The notes: generated from the sequence alone by a model not told the origin. A stretch of DNA of 64,000 bases from Nocardia mangyaensis (GCF_001886715.1 NZ_CP018082.1:434001-498000), one strand, 5' to 3'; counted from the stretch's first letter, positions 36,022 through 45,275 are shown. A program made the numbers and translations.

Positions 36022-37292
36022 AGCACCGCGACGAATCCAGGACGGTCGAGGTCGACCTGCGGTGGCGGCCGGCCCCGTTGGTGTTCATCCTGGCCGGGTG
36101 TGCGGCGGCGGCACTGGTCGTCGCGGTGCTGCGTGGACAGTGGCAGCTGGTGGTCTTCGCCGCCCCGATGCTCGGCGTGCTCGCCACCGCGCCGTGGCAG
36201 CAGGCGCCGACGCGCATCCAGGTCGACGGCAGCGGCACCGTGCGCTGCTTCGAAGGCGAGGTGGTCGGCTGCACGGCCGCCGCGTTCGTCGAACGCGGAC
36301 ACGCCCTGCTGCGGATGACGGCGCTGCCGCTGCCCGGTCTCGATCTCGAGGTCGAGGAGGCGCACGATTCCGGCGGCGCGCCCGCCGGAATGCGGCTCGG
36401 GCTCTCGGCCACCCGCTGGGGACGGTATCCGGTGCAGGTCACAGTGGCGGCGCTGAGTCCGGCCGGGCTCGCGGTCGCCACCGCCGAACTGCCCGCGGCC
36501 AAGCTGTATGTGTACCCGATCGCGGACCCGAATCGCATGCGGTTGCCGCGCACCGAACTTCCCGATCGCATCGGCACCCATCTCACCCGCAGGCACGGCC
36601 CCGGCGTCGAGTACGCCGACATTCGCGCCTACGCGCCCGGCGACCAGCTGCGCACCGTGAACTGGCCGGTGAGCGCGCGCCGCGGACGGCTCTACGTCAC
36701 CGAACGGTTCACCAATCGCTCCGCCGACGTGGTCGTCCTCGTCGACACCTCGATGCAGGCACCCGGCCCGGCCACCGACTCGCTGGAACTGTCCGTGCGC
36801 GGCGCGGCGCAGGTGGTGCAGTCGACGCTGCAGGCCGGTGACCGTACCGCCGTCGTCTGCCTCGGCGATTCCCCGCGCTGGCTGCGCCCCGACATCGGCC
36901 GCAGACAGTTCTACCGGATCGTCGACACCGTTCTGGGCGTCGGTGACGAACACGTCGAGACCACCGGCACCCTGGCGCCGCACGCCGCGGTGCCGATCGG
37001 CGCGATCGTCGTCGCCTTCTCGACGCTGCTCGACACCCAGTTCGCGCTGGCCCTGATCGACCTGCGCAAACGCGGCCACGTGGTGATCGCGGTCGACGTC
37101 CTGCGTGGCACTCCGTTCGCCGACGGCCTCGATCCGACCATGGCCAAGATGTGGCAGCTGGAACGGGCCTCGATGTATCGCGACATGGGCACCGTCGGCG
37201 TCGACATCATCGCCTGGCCCGACGACACCCGCCTGGACCAGGCCATGCGCCTGCTGCCCGATCATCGCCGAACGGTACGGGTGCGCCGATGA
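36018..37292 (+). CDS. DUF58 protein (VWA-like)
   Basis: 424 residues. Two N-terminal membrane helices (about 20-60) are followed by a long domain with the DUF58 signature GVEYADIRAYAPGDQLRTVNWPVSARRGRLYVTERF and a degenerate VWA metal site VVLVDTSMQAPG. It is the usual partner of MoxR and probably its client or adaptor. The ATG at 36018 overlaps the moxR stop, and its own stop overlaps the next gene. Specific function unknown. Confidence 0.9.
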
Positions 37293-37768
37293 CCAGATTC
37301 CTCGCCCTGCTGGCCGGACTGCTGTTGGTCTCGGCCGTCGCGCTGATCAACCCGCCCGTCGGTGCGGCCGCGCTCGCCCTGGTGATCGTGAGCTGGTGGT
37401 GGCGACCGGCCGCCGTCGTCGCGGTGCTGGTGGCGATCGGCGTCATCGCCTTCGCCGACATCGGCGTGATCGCCTCCGCCGCGACAGGTCTGGTGGCCAC
37501 CACCTATCTGCTCAACGCCGCCGTCCTGCACGCCCCCGAAGGCGTGGTCCCGACAACGATCCCCTCGGTCGGTGGTGCCGTCCTGTTCGCCATCGCCGCC
37601 ACCACCGCGGCCCTGGTCCCCGTGGAAATCGCCTGGGCGCCCCTGGCCGCGCCGGTACTCATCGTCCTCATCTACGCCCTGCTCATCGGCGGGCTCACCC
37701 CCAAACCAAGATCACCAGGCCCGGAGGGCGGTCAGCTTTCGGCTGATGCCGCCACCAAGACCTGGTGA
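37289..37768 (+). CDS. Polytopic membrane protein closing the MoxR cluster; C-terminus encoded by a palindromic element
   Basis: A 159-residue protein with about five membrane helices and hardly any loops. The final segment after about residue 137 (KPRSPGPEGGQLSADAATKTW) and the stop codon lie in palindromic element D (37711-37779), so the present C-terminus is probably not the original one. The ATG overlaps the DUF58 stop. Function unknown. Confidence 0.7.
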   Translation: MTRFLALLAGLLLVSAVALINPPVGAAALALVIVSWWWRPAAVVAVLVAIGVIAFADIGVIASAATGLVATTYLLNAAVLHAPEGVVPTTIPSVGGAVLFAIAATTAALVPVEIAWAPLAAPVLIVLIYALLIGGLTPKPRSPGPEGGQLSADAATKTW

Positions 37769-37779
37769 TCAACAGTCCA
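37711..37779. repeat. Palindromic element, copy D (degenerate)
   Basis: ATCACCAGGC at 37711-37720 faces GCTTT and CCTGGTGATCAAC with GTCCA at its right end (37775-37779). The arms match those of copies A-C, and the left TGGAC end is lost. It provides the stop codon of the membrane protein at 37289 and ends three bases before the stop of the MaoC gene on the other strand. Confidence 0.65.
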
Positions 37780-37781
37780 GT

Positions 37782-38642
37782 TCAGGCGATGCGCAGAACC
37801 ACGTCGCCGAGGACGGGGGAGTCCGCGCGTTCGGCCACGGTGACGGTGGCGATGAGGTCGTCGGCTTCGCGCCAGACCTTGATGTGCAGCGTCTCGCCGG
37901 GGTAGAGGACGCCGGCGAACTTGGCGCGGAAGCCGCCGACGCGGGTGGCGTCGCCGTCGAGGAGCGCGTCGGTGAGCGCCTTGCAGACCACGCCGTAGGT
38001 GCACAGGCCGTGCAGGATCGGCGCGGGAAAGCCTGCGCCCTTGGCGAATTCGGGATCGGAGTGCAGGGGATTGCGGTCACCGCAGAGGCGGTACAGCAGA
38101 GCCTGCTGCGGCAGCGTGGGGGTGCTGAACTCCGCGTCCGGCGCGCGATCGGGGAGCGCGGTCTTGGTGCTCGGGCCGCGTTCGCCGCCGAAACCGCCCT
38201 CGCCCTTGGCGAAGATCGAGGACCGCACCGTCCACAGCGGTTCGCCGTCGGAACCGATGACCGTGTTCTCCTGCACGATCACCGCGTTCGCGCCCTTGTC
38301 CCAGATCTCGCTGATCCGGCCGGTGCTGGTCGCCTTGCCGGTGGCCGGAATCGGCTTGTGCACCACTACTTCCTGGTGTCCGTGGACCACCTTGGCCAGG
38401 TCGATCTCGATGCCGGGGAAGCTCACTCGCGGCGGCTCGGTCTCGCGCAGGGTGGGCGCCACCGTCGCGAAGGTCGGTAGCACCTGGGGTGCGCGGTCAT
38501 CGAGATAGGTGAGTTCGACCGGGTCGCTCGGGTGCGCACCGGCGCCGAGGCCCAGGTGGTAGAGCTGCACGTCGGTCGGGGTCCAGCTGAACTCCCGGCT
38601 CGGCAGCGCCGCGCCGAGCGCGATCTGTGTGTCGATGGGCAT
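37782..38642 (-). CDS. MaoC-type 2-enoyl-CoA hydratase (Rv3538-like)
   Basis: 286 residues, a double-hotdog hydratase. The N-terminal half lacks the active site, and the C-terminal half carries the R-hydratase motif LYRLCGDRNPLHSDPEFA and HGLCTYGVVCKAL. The length equals that of M. tuberculosis Rv3538, encoded next to kstD as here, which acts in side-chain beta-oxidation of sterols. GGAG lies six bases before the ATG. It follows kstD after 38 bases and is probably in the same KstR-controlled transcript. Confidence 0.9.
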   Translation of the reverse strand: MPIDTQIALGAALPSREFSWTPTDVQLYHLGLGAGAHPSDPVELTYLDDRAPQVLPTFATVAPTLRETEPPRVSFPGIEIDLAKVVHGHQEVVVHKPIPATGKATSTGRISEIWDKGANAVIVQENTVIGSDGEPLWTVRSSIFAKGEGGFGGERGPSTKTALPDRAPDAEFSTPTLPQQALLYRLCGDRNPLHSDPEFAKGAGFPAPILHGLCTYGVVCKALTDALLDGDATRVGGFRAKFAGVLYPGETLHIKVWREADDLIATVTVAERADSPVLGDVVLRIA

Positions 38643-38680
38643 TGCTCACTCCTGCGAGGTCGGGATCTGCTGATCGATCG

Positions 38681-40357
38681 TCATGCGGCGTCCTTGGCGG
38701 CGGCGATGTCGAGCACCGCCAGGTAGGCGAAGGTGATGGCGGGGCCGATGGTGGCGCCGGGGCCCGCGTAGGTGTGGCCCATCACCGGGGCGCTGGTGTT
38801 GCCCGCCGCGTAGAGGCCCTCGATGACCGAATCGTCTTCGCGCAGTACGCGACCCGAGGTATCGGTGACCAGGCCGCCCTTGGTGCCCAGGTCGCCGGGC
38901 ACCATCTTGGCCGCGTAGAACGGGCCCTGTGACAGCTCGGCCAGGCACGGGTTGGGCTTGACGGTGGGATCACCGTAGTAGCGGTCGTAGTGGCTGTTGC
39001 CGCGGCCGAAGTCCTCGTCGGTGCCCGCGGCGGCGAAGCCGTTGAACCGCTTCACCGTGGCCGCGAGGTTCTCCGCCGGCACGCCGATGCGCTCGGCCAG
39101 TTCCTCGATGGTGTCGGCCTTGACGATGTAGTCGTTCTCCAGCCAGCGCTTGGGGAACCGCTGACCCGGCTGCAGACCGGCGAAGATGTAGCGATTGCGG
39201 TAGCGCTGATCGAAGACCAGCCAGGCGGGAATGTTCTCGCCCGGACCCGCGCCCTGCCCGTACTCACCGCCGTACATGGTGTGCACCGCCTCGACATAGG
39301 GCGCCGACTCGTTGCCGAACCGCTCGCCCCGGTCGTTGACCATGATCGTGCCGGGCAGATTGCGCTCGGCCAGGGCGAACCACGGCTTGCCGCCCTTGAA
39401 GATGGTCGGACCCCACCACGCGTCCTCCATGAATCCGACTGTCGCGCCCGCTGCCATACCGGCCACGATGCCATCGCCGGTGTTGGCCGCGGCACCTGTT
39501 GTCCACTCAGTGGTGATCGGCTGACGCTGGTACTTGGCCCGCATGTCGGCGTTGTGCTCGAACCCGCCGGTGCCCAGGACCACGCCATAGCGTGCGGAGA
39601 AGGTCGTCGGCTCGCCGTCGACGACGGCCTTGACGCCCGTGACCCGCCCGTCGGTGATCACCAGCTCGGTCAGCGGGGTGTTGAGCAGCACCGGCACCCC
39701 GGCATCGAGCAGACCCTTGCGCAGGGCGGCGATGATGGCCTGGCCCATGCCGAGCAGGTGCTTGCCGGTGAATTTGGCCCAGTAGGTGCGCGCGCCGACC
39801 CGCATGGCCCGCATCATGCCCTTGGGATGGCGGCGGATCAGGTTGAGCCGGACGAAGTCGGCCTGGGTGACCACGACATTGAGGGGAGCCTTGGCGTAGG
39901 CCGGTTCGAGGTTGGCCACCTCCGCGCCGAGGACCTTGGCGTTGAACGGCTTGGGCTCGCAGGAACGGCCGGAAGCGCGTCCGCCCGGCGCTTCGGGGTA
40001 GTAGTCGGAGTAGCCGGGGACCCAGTTCATTTTCAGTGGGCTGTGGTCGAGGACGAAGTCGAACGCCTCGGCGCCGCGATCGAGGTAGGTGTCGATCTTC
40101 TCGGCGGGCACCACGTCGCCGATGATGCTGTGCAGATAGGTGCGCGCGTCCTCGCGGTCGTCGGGCCGACCCGAGGCGAGCAGCGCCTTGTTGCCCGGAA
40201 TCCACACGCCACCGCCGGACCGGGCCGTCGACCCGCCGTAGTGCGCTGCCTTCTCGAGCAGTACCACGCTCAGTCCACGGTGGGCCGCGGTGAGCGCGGC
40301 CGTCATCCCGGCGGCGCCGCTACCGACGACCACCACATCGTATTCCCGATCACTCAT
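38681..40357 (-). CDS. kstD: 3-ketosteroid delta1-dehydrogenase KstD
   Basis: 558 residues. The FAD Rossmann motif VVVGSGAAGMTAAL (9-22) is followed by GGSTARSGGGVWIPGN, and the C-terminal active-site segment is GNTSAPVMGHTYAGPGATIGPAITFAYLA with the conserved Tyr. KstD introduces the 1,2-double bond in ring A, which together with 9-alpha-hydroxylation by KshAB opens ring B. The ATG at 40357 is preferred because it gives MSDREYDVVVVG; a frame open further upstream reads through the operator. A KstR box starts two bases upstream of the start codon. Confidence 0.95.
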   Translation of the reverse strand: MSDREYDVVVVGSGAAGMTAALTAAHRGLSVVLLEKAAHYGGSTARSGGGVWIPGNKALLASGRPDDREDARTYLHSIIGDVVPAEKIDTYLDRGAEAFDFVLDHSPLKMNWVPGYSDYYPEAPGGRASGRSCEPKPFNAKVLGAEVANLEPAYAKAPLNVVVTQADFVRLNLIRRHPKGMMRAMRVGARTYWAKFTGKHLLGMGQAIIAALRKGLLDAGVPVLLNTPLTELVITDGRVTGVKAVVDGEPTTFSARYGVVLGTGGFEHNADMRAKYQRQPITTEWTTGAAANTGDGIVAGMAAGATVGFMEDAWWGPTIFKGGKPWFALAERNLPGTIMVNDRGERFGNESAPYVEAVHTMYGGEYGQGAGPGENIPAWLVFDQRYRNRYIFAGLQPGQRFPKRWLENDYIVKADTIEELAERIGVPAENLAATVKRFNGFAAAGTDEDFGRGNSHYDRYYGDPTVKPNPCLAELSQGPFYAAKMVPGDLGTKGGLVTDTSGRVLREDDSVIEGLYAAGNTSAPVMGHTYAGPGATIGPAITFAYLAVLDIAAAKDAA

Positions 40358-40358
40358 G

Positions 40359-40372
40359 TAGAACACGTTATA
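40359..40372. promoter_or_regulatory. KstR operator at the kstD start
   Basis: TAGAACACGTTATA fits TnnAACnnGTTnnA. It ends two bases from the kstD start codon, so repressor bound here would cover the initiation region. Confidence 0.88.
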
Positions 40373-40413
40373 GAAGCAGTCCTCGGTTTGGCAGAGGTTT
40401 GTCTCCCAAGAAG

Positions 40414-40427
40414 TGGAACGTGTTATA
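40414..40427. promoter_or_regulatory. Second KstR operator in the kstD-hsaE intergenic region
   Basis: TGGAACGTGTTATA fits TnnAACnnGTTnnA. It lies 55 bases from the first box and nearer the divergent hsaE operon. Confidence 0.85.
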
Positions 40428-40566
40428 GAAATCACCTGTGGATGCGTTGTATTGTCAGGTGAACAGCTGACGCTCGACTGCGAAACCGGTTACAGTTTTG
40501 GCGTCCAGAACCTGCGGCTGTGCGGCCAGACCGCCCCGCCGTGCCCGTGCTGCCTAGGAGGTCCGC

Positions 40567-41352
40567 GTGCTGCCCGACGCGGTACGAACTCAACTCGCCG
40601 ATGAACTCGCCCGTGCCGAGGACGAGCGAGTCGCCGTCTCGCCGCTCGTCGACCGGTATCCCGACATCGATGTCGTCGATGCCTACGAGATCCAGCTGCT
40701 CAACATCCAGCGCCGGTTGCGCTCCGGCTCGAAGGTGGTCGGCCACAAGGTCGGCCTGTCGTCGAAGGCGATGCAGCAGATGATGGGTGTCGACGAACCC
40801 GACTACGGGCACCTGCTCGCCGAGATGGCGGTCTTCGAAGACGTCCCCGTCGAGACCTCGCGCCATCTGCTGCCGCGGGTGGAGGTCGAGGTCGGTTTCG
40901 TCCTCGGTGCCGACCTGCCCGGCGAGGACTGCACCGAGGCCGATGTGCTGGCCGCGACCGTGGCCTACGCCCCGGCGATCGAGTTGATCGATTCCCGGAT
41001 CAAGGACTGGCGGATCGGTCTGGCCGACACCATCTCCGACAACGCCTCCTCGGCCGGATACGTCCTCGGCAAAGAGCGCGTCGCACCCGGTGACATCGAC
41101 ATCACCGCCATCGACGCGGTACTCACCCGCAACGACGAGGTCGTCGCCGAGGGGCGTAGCGACGCCGTGCTCGGTGATCCGCTGATCGCGGTCGCCTGGC
41201 TGGCGCGCAAGGTCGCCTCCTTCGGAGTCCGGCTGAAAGCCGGGGACATCGTGCTGCCCGGTTCGTGTACCCGCGCCATCGACGCCCGCGCCGGGGACAC
41301 CTTCCATGCCGAGTTCACCGGGCTCGGTTCCGTCCGGCTGAACTTCGCCTAG
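40567..41352 (+). CDS. hsaE: 2-hydroxypenta-2,4-dienoate hydratase HsaE
   Basis: 261 residues, the length of M. tuberculosis HsaE. It belongs to the fumarylacetoacetate-hydrolase-like hydratase family (MhpD type) with [29 protein letters not shown] (metal-binding Glu pair) and [12 protein letters not shown]. It adds water to 2-hydroxyhexa-2,4-dienoate released from ring A by HsaD. AGGAGG lies five bases before the GTG. It is the first gene of hsaE-hsaG-hsaF under a KstR box. Confidence 0.95.
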   Translation: MLPDAVRTQLADELARAEDERVAVSPLVDRYPDIDVVDAYEIQLLNIQRRLRSGSKVVGHKVGLSSKAMQQMMGVDEPDYGHLLAEMAVFEDVPVETSRHLLPRVEVEVGFVLGADLPGEDCTEADVLAATVAYAPAIELIDSRIKDWRIGLADTISDNASSAGYVLGKERVAPGDIDITAIDAVLTRNDEVVAEGRSDAVLGDPLIAVAWLARKVASFGVRLKAGDIVLPGSCTRAIDARAGDTFHAEFTGLGSVRLNFA

Positions 41353-41437
41353 GCCATCACCGTGCTCAGGTGGCCGAGGACGTTCACCGGAGCCGACCAT
41401 CTCGCCGGCTGTGCCGGCTGCCCATAGGAGGCCAACC

Positions 41438-42346
41438 GTGTCCAACGGGACCGTCACCGCCGCGATCGTCGGATCCGGCAACATCAGCACCGACCTGCTC
41501 TACAAACTCCTGCGCTCGGACAAGATCGAGCCACGCTGGATGATCGGCATCGACCCCGACAGCGAAGGGCTGAAGCGGGCACGGGGGCTGGGGCTGGAGA
41601 CCTCGGCCGAAGGCGCGGACTGGCTGCTCGCGCTCGACGAGAAGCCGGACCTGCTGTTCGAGGCCACCTCCGCCTACGTGCACCGCGCGTACGCGCCGAA
41701 GTACGAGGCCGCGGGCATCCGCGCCGTCGACCTCACCCCGGCCGCGGTCGGACCGGCGGTGATCCCGCCGGTGAACCTGGACTCGCTGCGGGACGCGCCG
41801 AACGTCAACATGATCACCTGCGGCGGGCAGGCCACCATTCCCATGGTCGCGGCCGTGTCCCGGGTCGTGCCGGTGGCCTACGCCGAGATCGTCGCCTCCG
41901 TCTCGTCGGTGTCGGCCGGTCCCGGCACCCGGGCCAACATCGACGAGTTCACCAAGACCACCAGTCGCGGTGTGGAGACCATCGGCGGCGCTGCCCGCGG
42001 CAAGGCGATCATCATCCTGAATCCGGCCGAGCCGCCGATGATCATGCGCGACACCATCTTCTGCGCCATCCCCGAAGACGCCGACCGCGACGCCATCGCC
42101 GAGTCCATTCTGGCGATGGAGAAGTCGATCCAGGAGTACGTGCCCGGCTACCGGCTGCTCAACGAACCTCAGTTCGACGACCCGTCACTGGTCTCCGGTG
42201 GCATGGCGAAGGTGTCGATCTTCGTCGAGGTCGAAGGCGCCGGTGACTTTCTGCCCCCGTACGCGGGCAACCTCGACATCATGACCGCCGCCGCCACCCG
42301 CGTCGGTGACGTGCTGGCCGATCAGATCATCTCGGCTCGGGTGTAA
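41438..42346 (+). CDS. hsaG: Acylating (propion)aldehyde dehydrogenase HsaG
   Basis: 302 residues. NAD-binding [16 protein letters not shown] at the N-terminus and catalytic C128 in [12 protein letters not shown]. It oxidises propanal from the aldolase HsaF to propionyl-CoA inside a HsaF-HsaG complex that channels the aldehyde. The GTG at 41438 has ATAGGAGG upstream; an ATG at 41411 is rejected. The gene order E-G-F is that of Rv3536c-Rv3534c. Confidence 0.95.
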   Translation: MSNGTVTAAIVGSGNISTDLLYKLLRSDKIEPRWMIGIDPDSEGLKRARGLGLETSAEGADWLLALDEKPDLLFEATSAYVHRAYAPKYEAAGIRAVDLTPAAVGPAVIPPVNLDSLRDAPNVNMITCGGQATIPMVAAVSRVVPVAYAEIVASVSSVSAGPGTRANIDEFTKTTSRGVETIGGAARGKAIIILNPAEPPMIMRDTIFCAIPEDADRDAIAESILAMEKSIQEYVPGYRLLNEPQFDDPSLVSGGMAKVSIFVEVEGAGDFLPPYAGNLDIMTAAATRVGDVLADQIISARV

Positions 42347-42358
42347 GGAGAATCGACC

Positions 42359-43408
42359 ATGAGCACCAAGCCCTTCTCGGCTGAACTCGACGTCCGCGTC
42401 ACCGACACCTCGCTGCGCGACGGCTCCCATCACAAACGCCACCAGTTCACCGTGTCCGAGGTGCGCGATATCGTCGCCGCCCTCGATGGTTCGGGCGTCC
42501 CGGTCATCGAGGTGACCCACGGCGACGGTCTCGGTGGTTCCTCGTTCAACTACGGGTTCTCGAAAACCCCGGAGCAGGAACTGATCAGGGTCGCCGCCGA
42601 GGCCGCCAAGCAGGCCAAGATCGCCTTCCTCATGCTGCCCGGCGTCGGGGTCAAGGAAGACATCAAGATCTCCCAGGACAACGGCGGCAGCATCTGCCGC
42701 ATCGCCACCCACTGCACCGAGGCCGACGTCTCCATCCAACACTTCGGGCTCGCCCGCGACCTCGGCCTGGAGACGGTCGGGTTTCTCATGATGGCCCACT
42801 CCACTACCCCGGAGAACCTGGCCAAGCAGGCCCGCATCATGGCCGACGCGGGCTGCCAATGCGTCTACGTCGTCGACTCCGCGGGCGCCCTCGTGCTCGA
42901 GCAGGTGTCGGACCGCGTCTCGGCCCTGGTCGCCGAGCTCGGCGACGACGCCCAGGTCGGCTTCCACGGTCACGAGAACCTCGGCCTCGCAGTGGCCAAC
43001 TCGGTCTACGCTGTGCGCGCGGGCGCCACCCAGATCGACGGCTCGGCCCGCCGCTTCGGCGCGGGCGCGGGCAACCTGCCGGTCGAAGCCTTCATCGGCG
43101 TCTGCGACAAACTCGGCATCACCACCGGCGTCGACTTCTTCGCAGTCACCGACGCCGCCGAGGACGTCGTCCGCCCCGCCATGCCCACCGAATGCCTCCT
43201 CGACCGCCAAGCCCTCATGATGGGCTACGCCGGGGTCTACTCCAGCTTCCTCCGCCACGCCGAACGCCAAGCCGAACGCTACGGCGTCTCCGCCGCGGAA
43301 ATGCTGGTCCGCGCGGGCAAACGCAAACTCGTCGGCGGCCAGGAAGACCAACTCATCGACATCGCCCTCGAACTCCAACGCGAGAACACAGCCGTAGCCT
43401 CGGCCTGA
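42359..43408 (+). CDS. hsaF: 4-hydroxy-2-oxohexanoate aldolase HsaF
   Basis: A 349-residue DRE-TIM aldolase. The catalytic and metal segment is [17 protein letters not shown], the His metal ligands are in [15 protein letters not shown], and [18 protein letters not shown] follows family usage. It cleaves 4-hydroxy-2-oxohexanoate to pyruvate and propanal, which passes to HsaG. AGGAGA lies upstream of the ATG. It is the last gene of the operon, followed by a strong hairpin. Confidence 0.95.
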   Translation: MSTKPFSAELDVRVTDTSLRDGSHHKRHQFTVSEVRDIVAALDGSGVPVIEVTHGDGLGGSSFNYGFSKTPEQELIRVAAEAAKQAKIAFLMLPGVGVKEDIKISQDNGGSICRIATHCTEADVSIQHFGLARDLGLETVGFLMMAHSTTPENLAKQARIMADAGCQCVYVVDSAGALVLEQVSDRVSALVAELGDDAQVGFHGHENLGLAVANSVYAVRAGATQIDGSARRFGAGAGNLPVEAFIGVCDKLGITTGVDFFAVTDAAEDVVRPAMPTECLLDRQALMMGYAGVYSSFLRHAERQAERYGVSAAEMLVRAGKRKLVGGQEDQLIDIALELQRENTAVASA

Positions 43409-43420
43409 TCACCTCGCCCC

Positions 43421-43452
43421 GACGGCGTGACCCGACCCTGGGTCACGCCGTC
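43421..43452 (+). terminator. Terminator of hsaE-hsaG-hsaF
   Basis: Perfect 13-bp arms GACGGCGTGACCC (43421-43433) and GGGTCACGCCGTC (43440-43452) with a six-base loop, 12 bases after the hsaF stop. Confidence 0.8.
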
Positions 43453-43487
43453 TCGCGTCACCAGCCGAATCCGACCGAGCCGCCGTG

Positions 43488-43631
43488 GTATTGGTCGCTG
43501 TCAGCCGCCTGGCCATTCAGCCTTGGCGGGTACTTACTGGTTGCCGACGGCGGTTTGGCCATTCAGCCTTCGCGGTACTGGCTGCCGGGAGCCGCCTGGC
43601 GATTCGGCCTCGGCGATACTGGTCGCCGGCC
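43488..43631 (+). repeat. Degenerate tandem repeat, three and a half units of 41-45 bases
   Basis: Units begin at 43488, 43530, 43575 and 43616 (partial). Each opens with GTAnTGG-like sequence, passes through GCCGCCTGGCCATTCAGCCT or a near variant, and ends in GGCGG or GGCG. Spacer length differs between units and is not constant as in a CRISPR. Confidence 0.7.
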
Positions 43632-43805
43632 TCACCCGCAAGAACGGCCCCCGAGGCGCCACGAACTAACCACCGAAGGCGCCCTCCTGGCCGAATCCCC
43701 CCAACCCCTCTGGGACTGGGCCCAACACCGAACCCCCACCCGTTGAAGGGGCCCACATAGCCAAGTTGTTCGATGCGGCTGAGCCCAATCGGCGCTCGCG
43801 ATGGC

Positions 43806-43885
43806 TGGACGACTGATCATCAGGCATTCACGCAAACATCGCCCGAGAGCGAAAAGCCCTCAGTGCCTGGTGATCAACTGTCCAA
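43806..43885. repeat. Palindromic element, copy A (complete, 80 bases)
   Basis: Outer arms TGGACGACTGATCATCAGGC on the left and TGCCTGGTGATCAACTGTCC on the right pair over 17 of 21 positions. Between them lies a conserved asymmetric middle (CGCAAACATCGCCCGAGAGC and GAAAAGCCC). Copy B at 44798 has the same orientation and copy C at 54771 the opposite one. Confidence 0.85.
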
Positions 43886-43932
43886 CCTCGAATCCGTGGG
43901 GATGTCGGTGGGGTGGTGGACGATCTCGCGGC

Positions 43933-44808
43933 ATGGGGGTATTCGATGAACCGTTTATCGGGTCGTGGGCGGTGGCGGCGGGGTCGGTCACGCGGTACCG
44001 GTTGCGGCTCGACTTCGATCGGGTCGCGCCGGATGTATACACGCGCAAAGGCGTAGAGCTGGACGCGATAGGCCGGGCCAAGGCGGCGGTCCAGTGGACC
44101 AAGGGGGAAGGCGTGCTCGTCGGTCGCGCGGCAGCGGCACTGCACGGGGACAGGTGGGCAGACCGCGATCAGCCGGTTGAGATCGCCTTGCCGCGGCATC
44201 GCCACGCGCCGCCGGGCATCACCGTGGTGCAGGTCCCGCTCGCTCGACACGAGCGGTGCGAAGTGGATGGCTATCCGGTTACCACGCCGATTCGCACCGC
44301 ATTCGACCTCGCCCGGAAGCTGCCTCGCGAACGGGCCGTCCCGGCACTCGACGCGCTGTGCCGCGTCACCGGGCTCGCACCGTCCGCAGTTCTCGATTTC
44401 GCCGATGGTTACCCGCGTGCGCGCGGTTGCGCTGCCGTACGTGCGGTGCTCGAGCAGGTCGATTCCGGCGCGGAGTCGCCGCAGGAGTCGCTGACCCGAT
44501 TGCTGCTGGTCGACCATGGGCTGCCCACTCCTACCACCCAGATAGTGGTTAGGGACATCGCCGGAGAGTTCCTCGCCCGCCTCGACATGGGTTGGAAGAA
44601 GTGGCGTGTAGGGGTGGAGTACGACGGCGCCCAGCATTGGACCGACCCGGTTCAGCGTGCGAAGGACATCGACCGCCTCGCGGTCCTCGCCGAGCACGGC
44701 TGGCAGATCGTCCGAGTCGGCGCCGACCTGCTACGCAACCGTCCCCACATCATCATCGACCGGGTCTCAACCGCCCTGAACACCCGCGGTGCTCGATTGG
44801 ACGACTGA
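43933..44808 (+). CDS. DUF559 (Vsr/PD-(D/E)XK-like) protein with AbiEi-type N-terminal part
   Basis: 291 residues. The N-terminal half resembles AbiEi-type antitoxin proteins (YTRKGVELDAIGRAKAAVQW, VLVGRAAAALHG, VTTPIRTAFDLARKLP). The C-terminal part (about 183-291) is DUF559-like, with E185, D218 and E229/D231 in the order of a PD-(D/E)XK nuclease core (PQESLTRLLL, LARLDMGW, VGVEYDGAQHW) and the common ending VRVGADLL. Such proteins are frequent in mycobacteria and Nocardia, but their function is not settled. No toxin gene is adjacent. The last three codons and the stop lie in palindromic element B, and element A precedes the gene by 47 bases. Confidence 0.8.
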   Translation: MGVFDEPFIGSWAVAAGSVTRYRLRLDFDRVAPDVYTRKGVELDAIGRAKAAVQWTKGEGVLVGRAAAALHGDRWADRDQPVEIALPRHRHAPPGITVVQVPLARHERCEVDGYPVTTPIRTAFDLARKLPRERAVPALDALCRVTGLAPSAVLDFADGYPRARGCAAVRAVLEQVDSGAESPQESLTRLLLVDHGLPTPTTQIVVRDIAGEFLARLDMGWKKWRVGVEYDGAQHWTDPVQRAKDIDRLAVLAEHGWQIVRVGADLLRNRPHIIIDRVSTALNTRGARLDD

Positions 44809-44867
44809 TCATCAGGCATTCACGCAAACATCGCCCGAGAGGGAAAAGCCGTCAGTGCCTGATGATC
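44798..44867. repeat. Palindromic element, copy B (right end lost)
   Basis: Same orientation as copy A and almost identical over the left arm and middle (two differences in 55 bases). The right arm stops at CCTGATGATC without GTCCA. It supplies the stop of the DUF559 gene on the plus strand and the C-terminus and stop of the ydeI-like gene on the minus strand. Confidence 0.85.
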
Positions 44868-45275
44868 TTGGTGGCGGGGGATATTCGCTGGACGGCGGGC
44901 GGTGCGCTGACGCTCGTAGGCACCCGCCCAGCGGCCATCGGCCACCGCTTCTTCGATGGCCGCGTACCCGGCGGGTTGCATGTGTCCTGCCGCGATGAGG
45001 GCTTCGGCTTTGGCCACGTTGACCTGGGACCACGGGCTGCGGGTCCGTCGGGGCGAGTAGCGCTGCAGGTAATGGTGGGCGTCGAGGGAGCGCCGGTGGC
45101 TGTCGATCCAGCCGTGACACAGGGCGCCGTCGAGGGTTTCGGTGATCGTCACCGAGGGTTCGGGGGCGTTCTTCTTGGCGATGCGCACCCACACCTCGGT
45201 GGCTGTCGCGTGATTCCCGGCCAGCCAGGACGACCACTCCGCGGCGTCGGCGCACACGATGTATTCCACATCCAT
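44820..45275 (-). CDS. YdeI/OmpD-associated-family protein, C-terminally truncated
   Basis: A 151-residue product with the family core WVRIAKKNAPEPSVTITETLDGALCHGWIDSHRRSLDAHHYLQRYSPRRTRSPWSQVNVAKAEALIAAGHM and AIEEAVADGRWAGAYERQ. Intact relatives run on for about 40-50 residues after this point. Here the frame enters palindromic element B and ends with an element-encoded tail, HQDHQALTAFPSRAMFA. The protein is probably truncated and may be inactive. Family role unclear (acid or bacteriocin tolerance has been proposed for distant members). Confidence 0.72.
   Translation of the reverse strand: MDVEYIVCADAAEWSSWLAGNHATATEVWVRIAKKNAPEPSVTITETLDGALCHGWIDSHRRSLDAHHYLQRYSPRRTRSPWSQVNVAKAEALIAAGHMQPAGYAAIEEAVADGRWAGAYERQRTARRPANIPRHQDHQALTAFPSRAMFA

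Larger units (their letters stand above)
43409..43932. other. 524-base gene-free stretch with terminator, tandem repeats and palindromic element A
   Basis: Contains in order the hsaEGF hairpin (43421-43452), a short tandem repeat (43488-43631), a stretch that could encode a short peptide without resemblance to known proteins, and palindromic element A (43806-43885). No gene is supported. Confidence 0.7.

Noticed and set aside
43488..43631. CRISPR array
   Set aside because: Units vary in length and diverge, there are no unique spacers of constant size, and no cas genes are nearby.
43801..43932. Longer start (43801) for the DUF559 protein
   Set aside because: It would read through palindromic element A; the ATG at 43933 gives the normal protein start.
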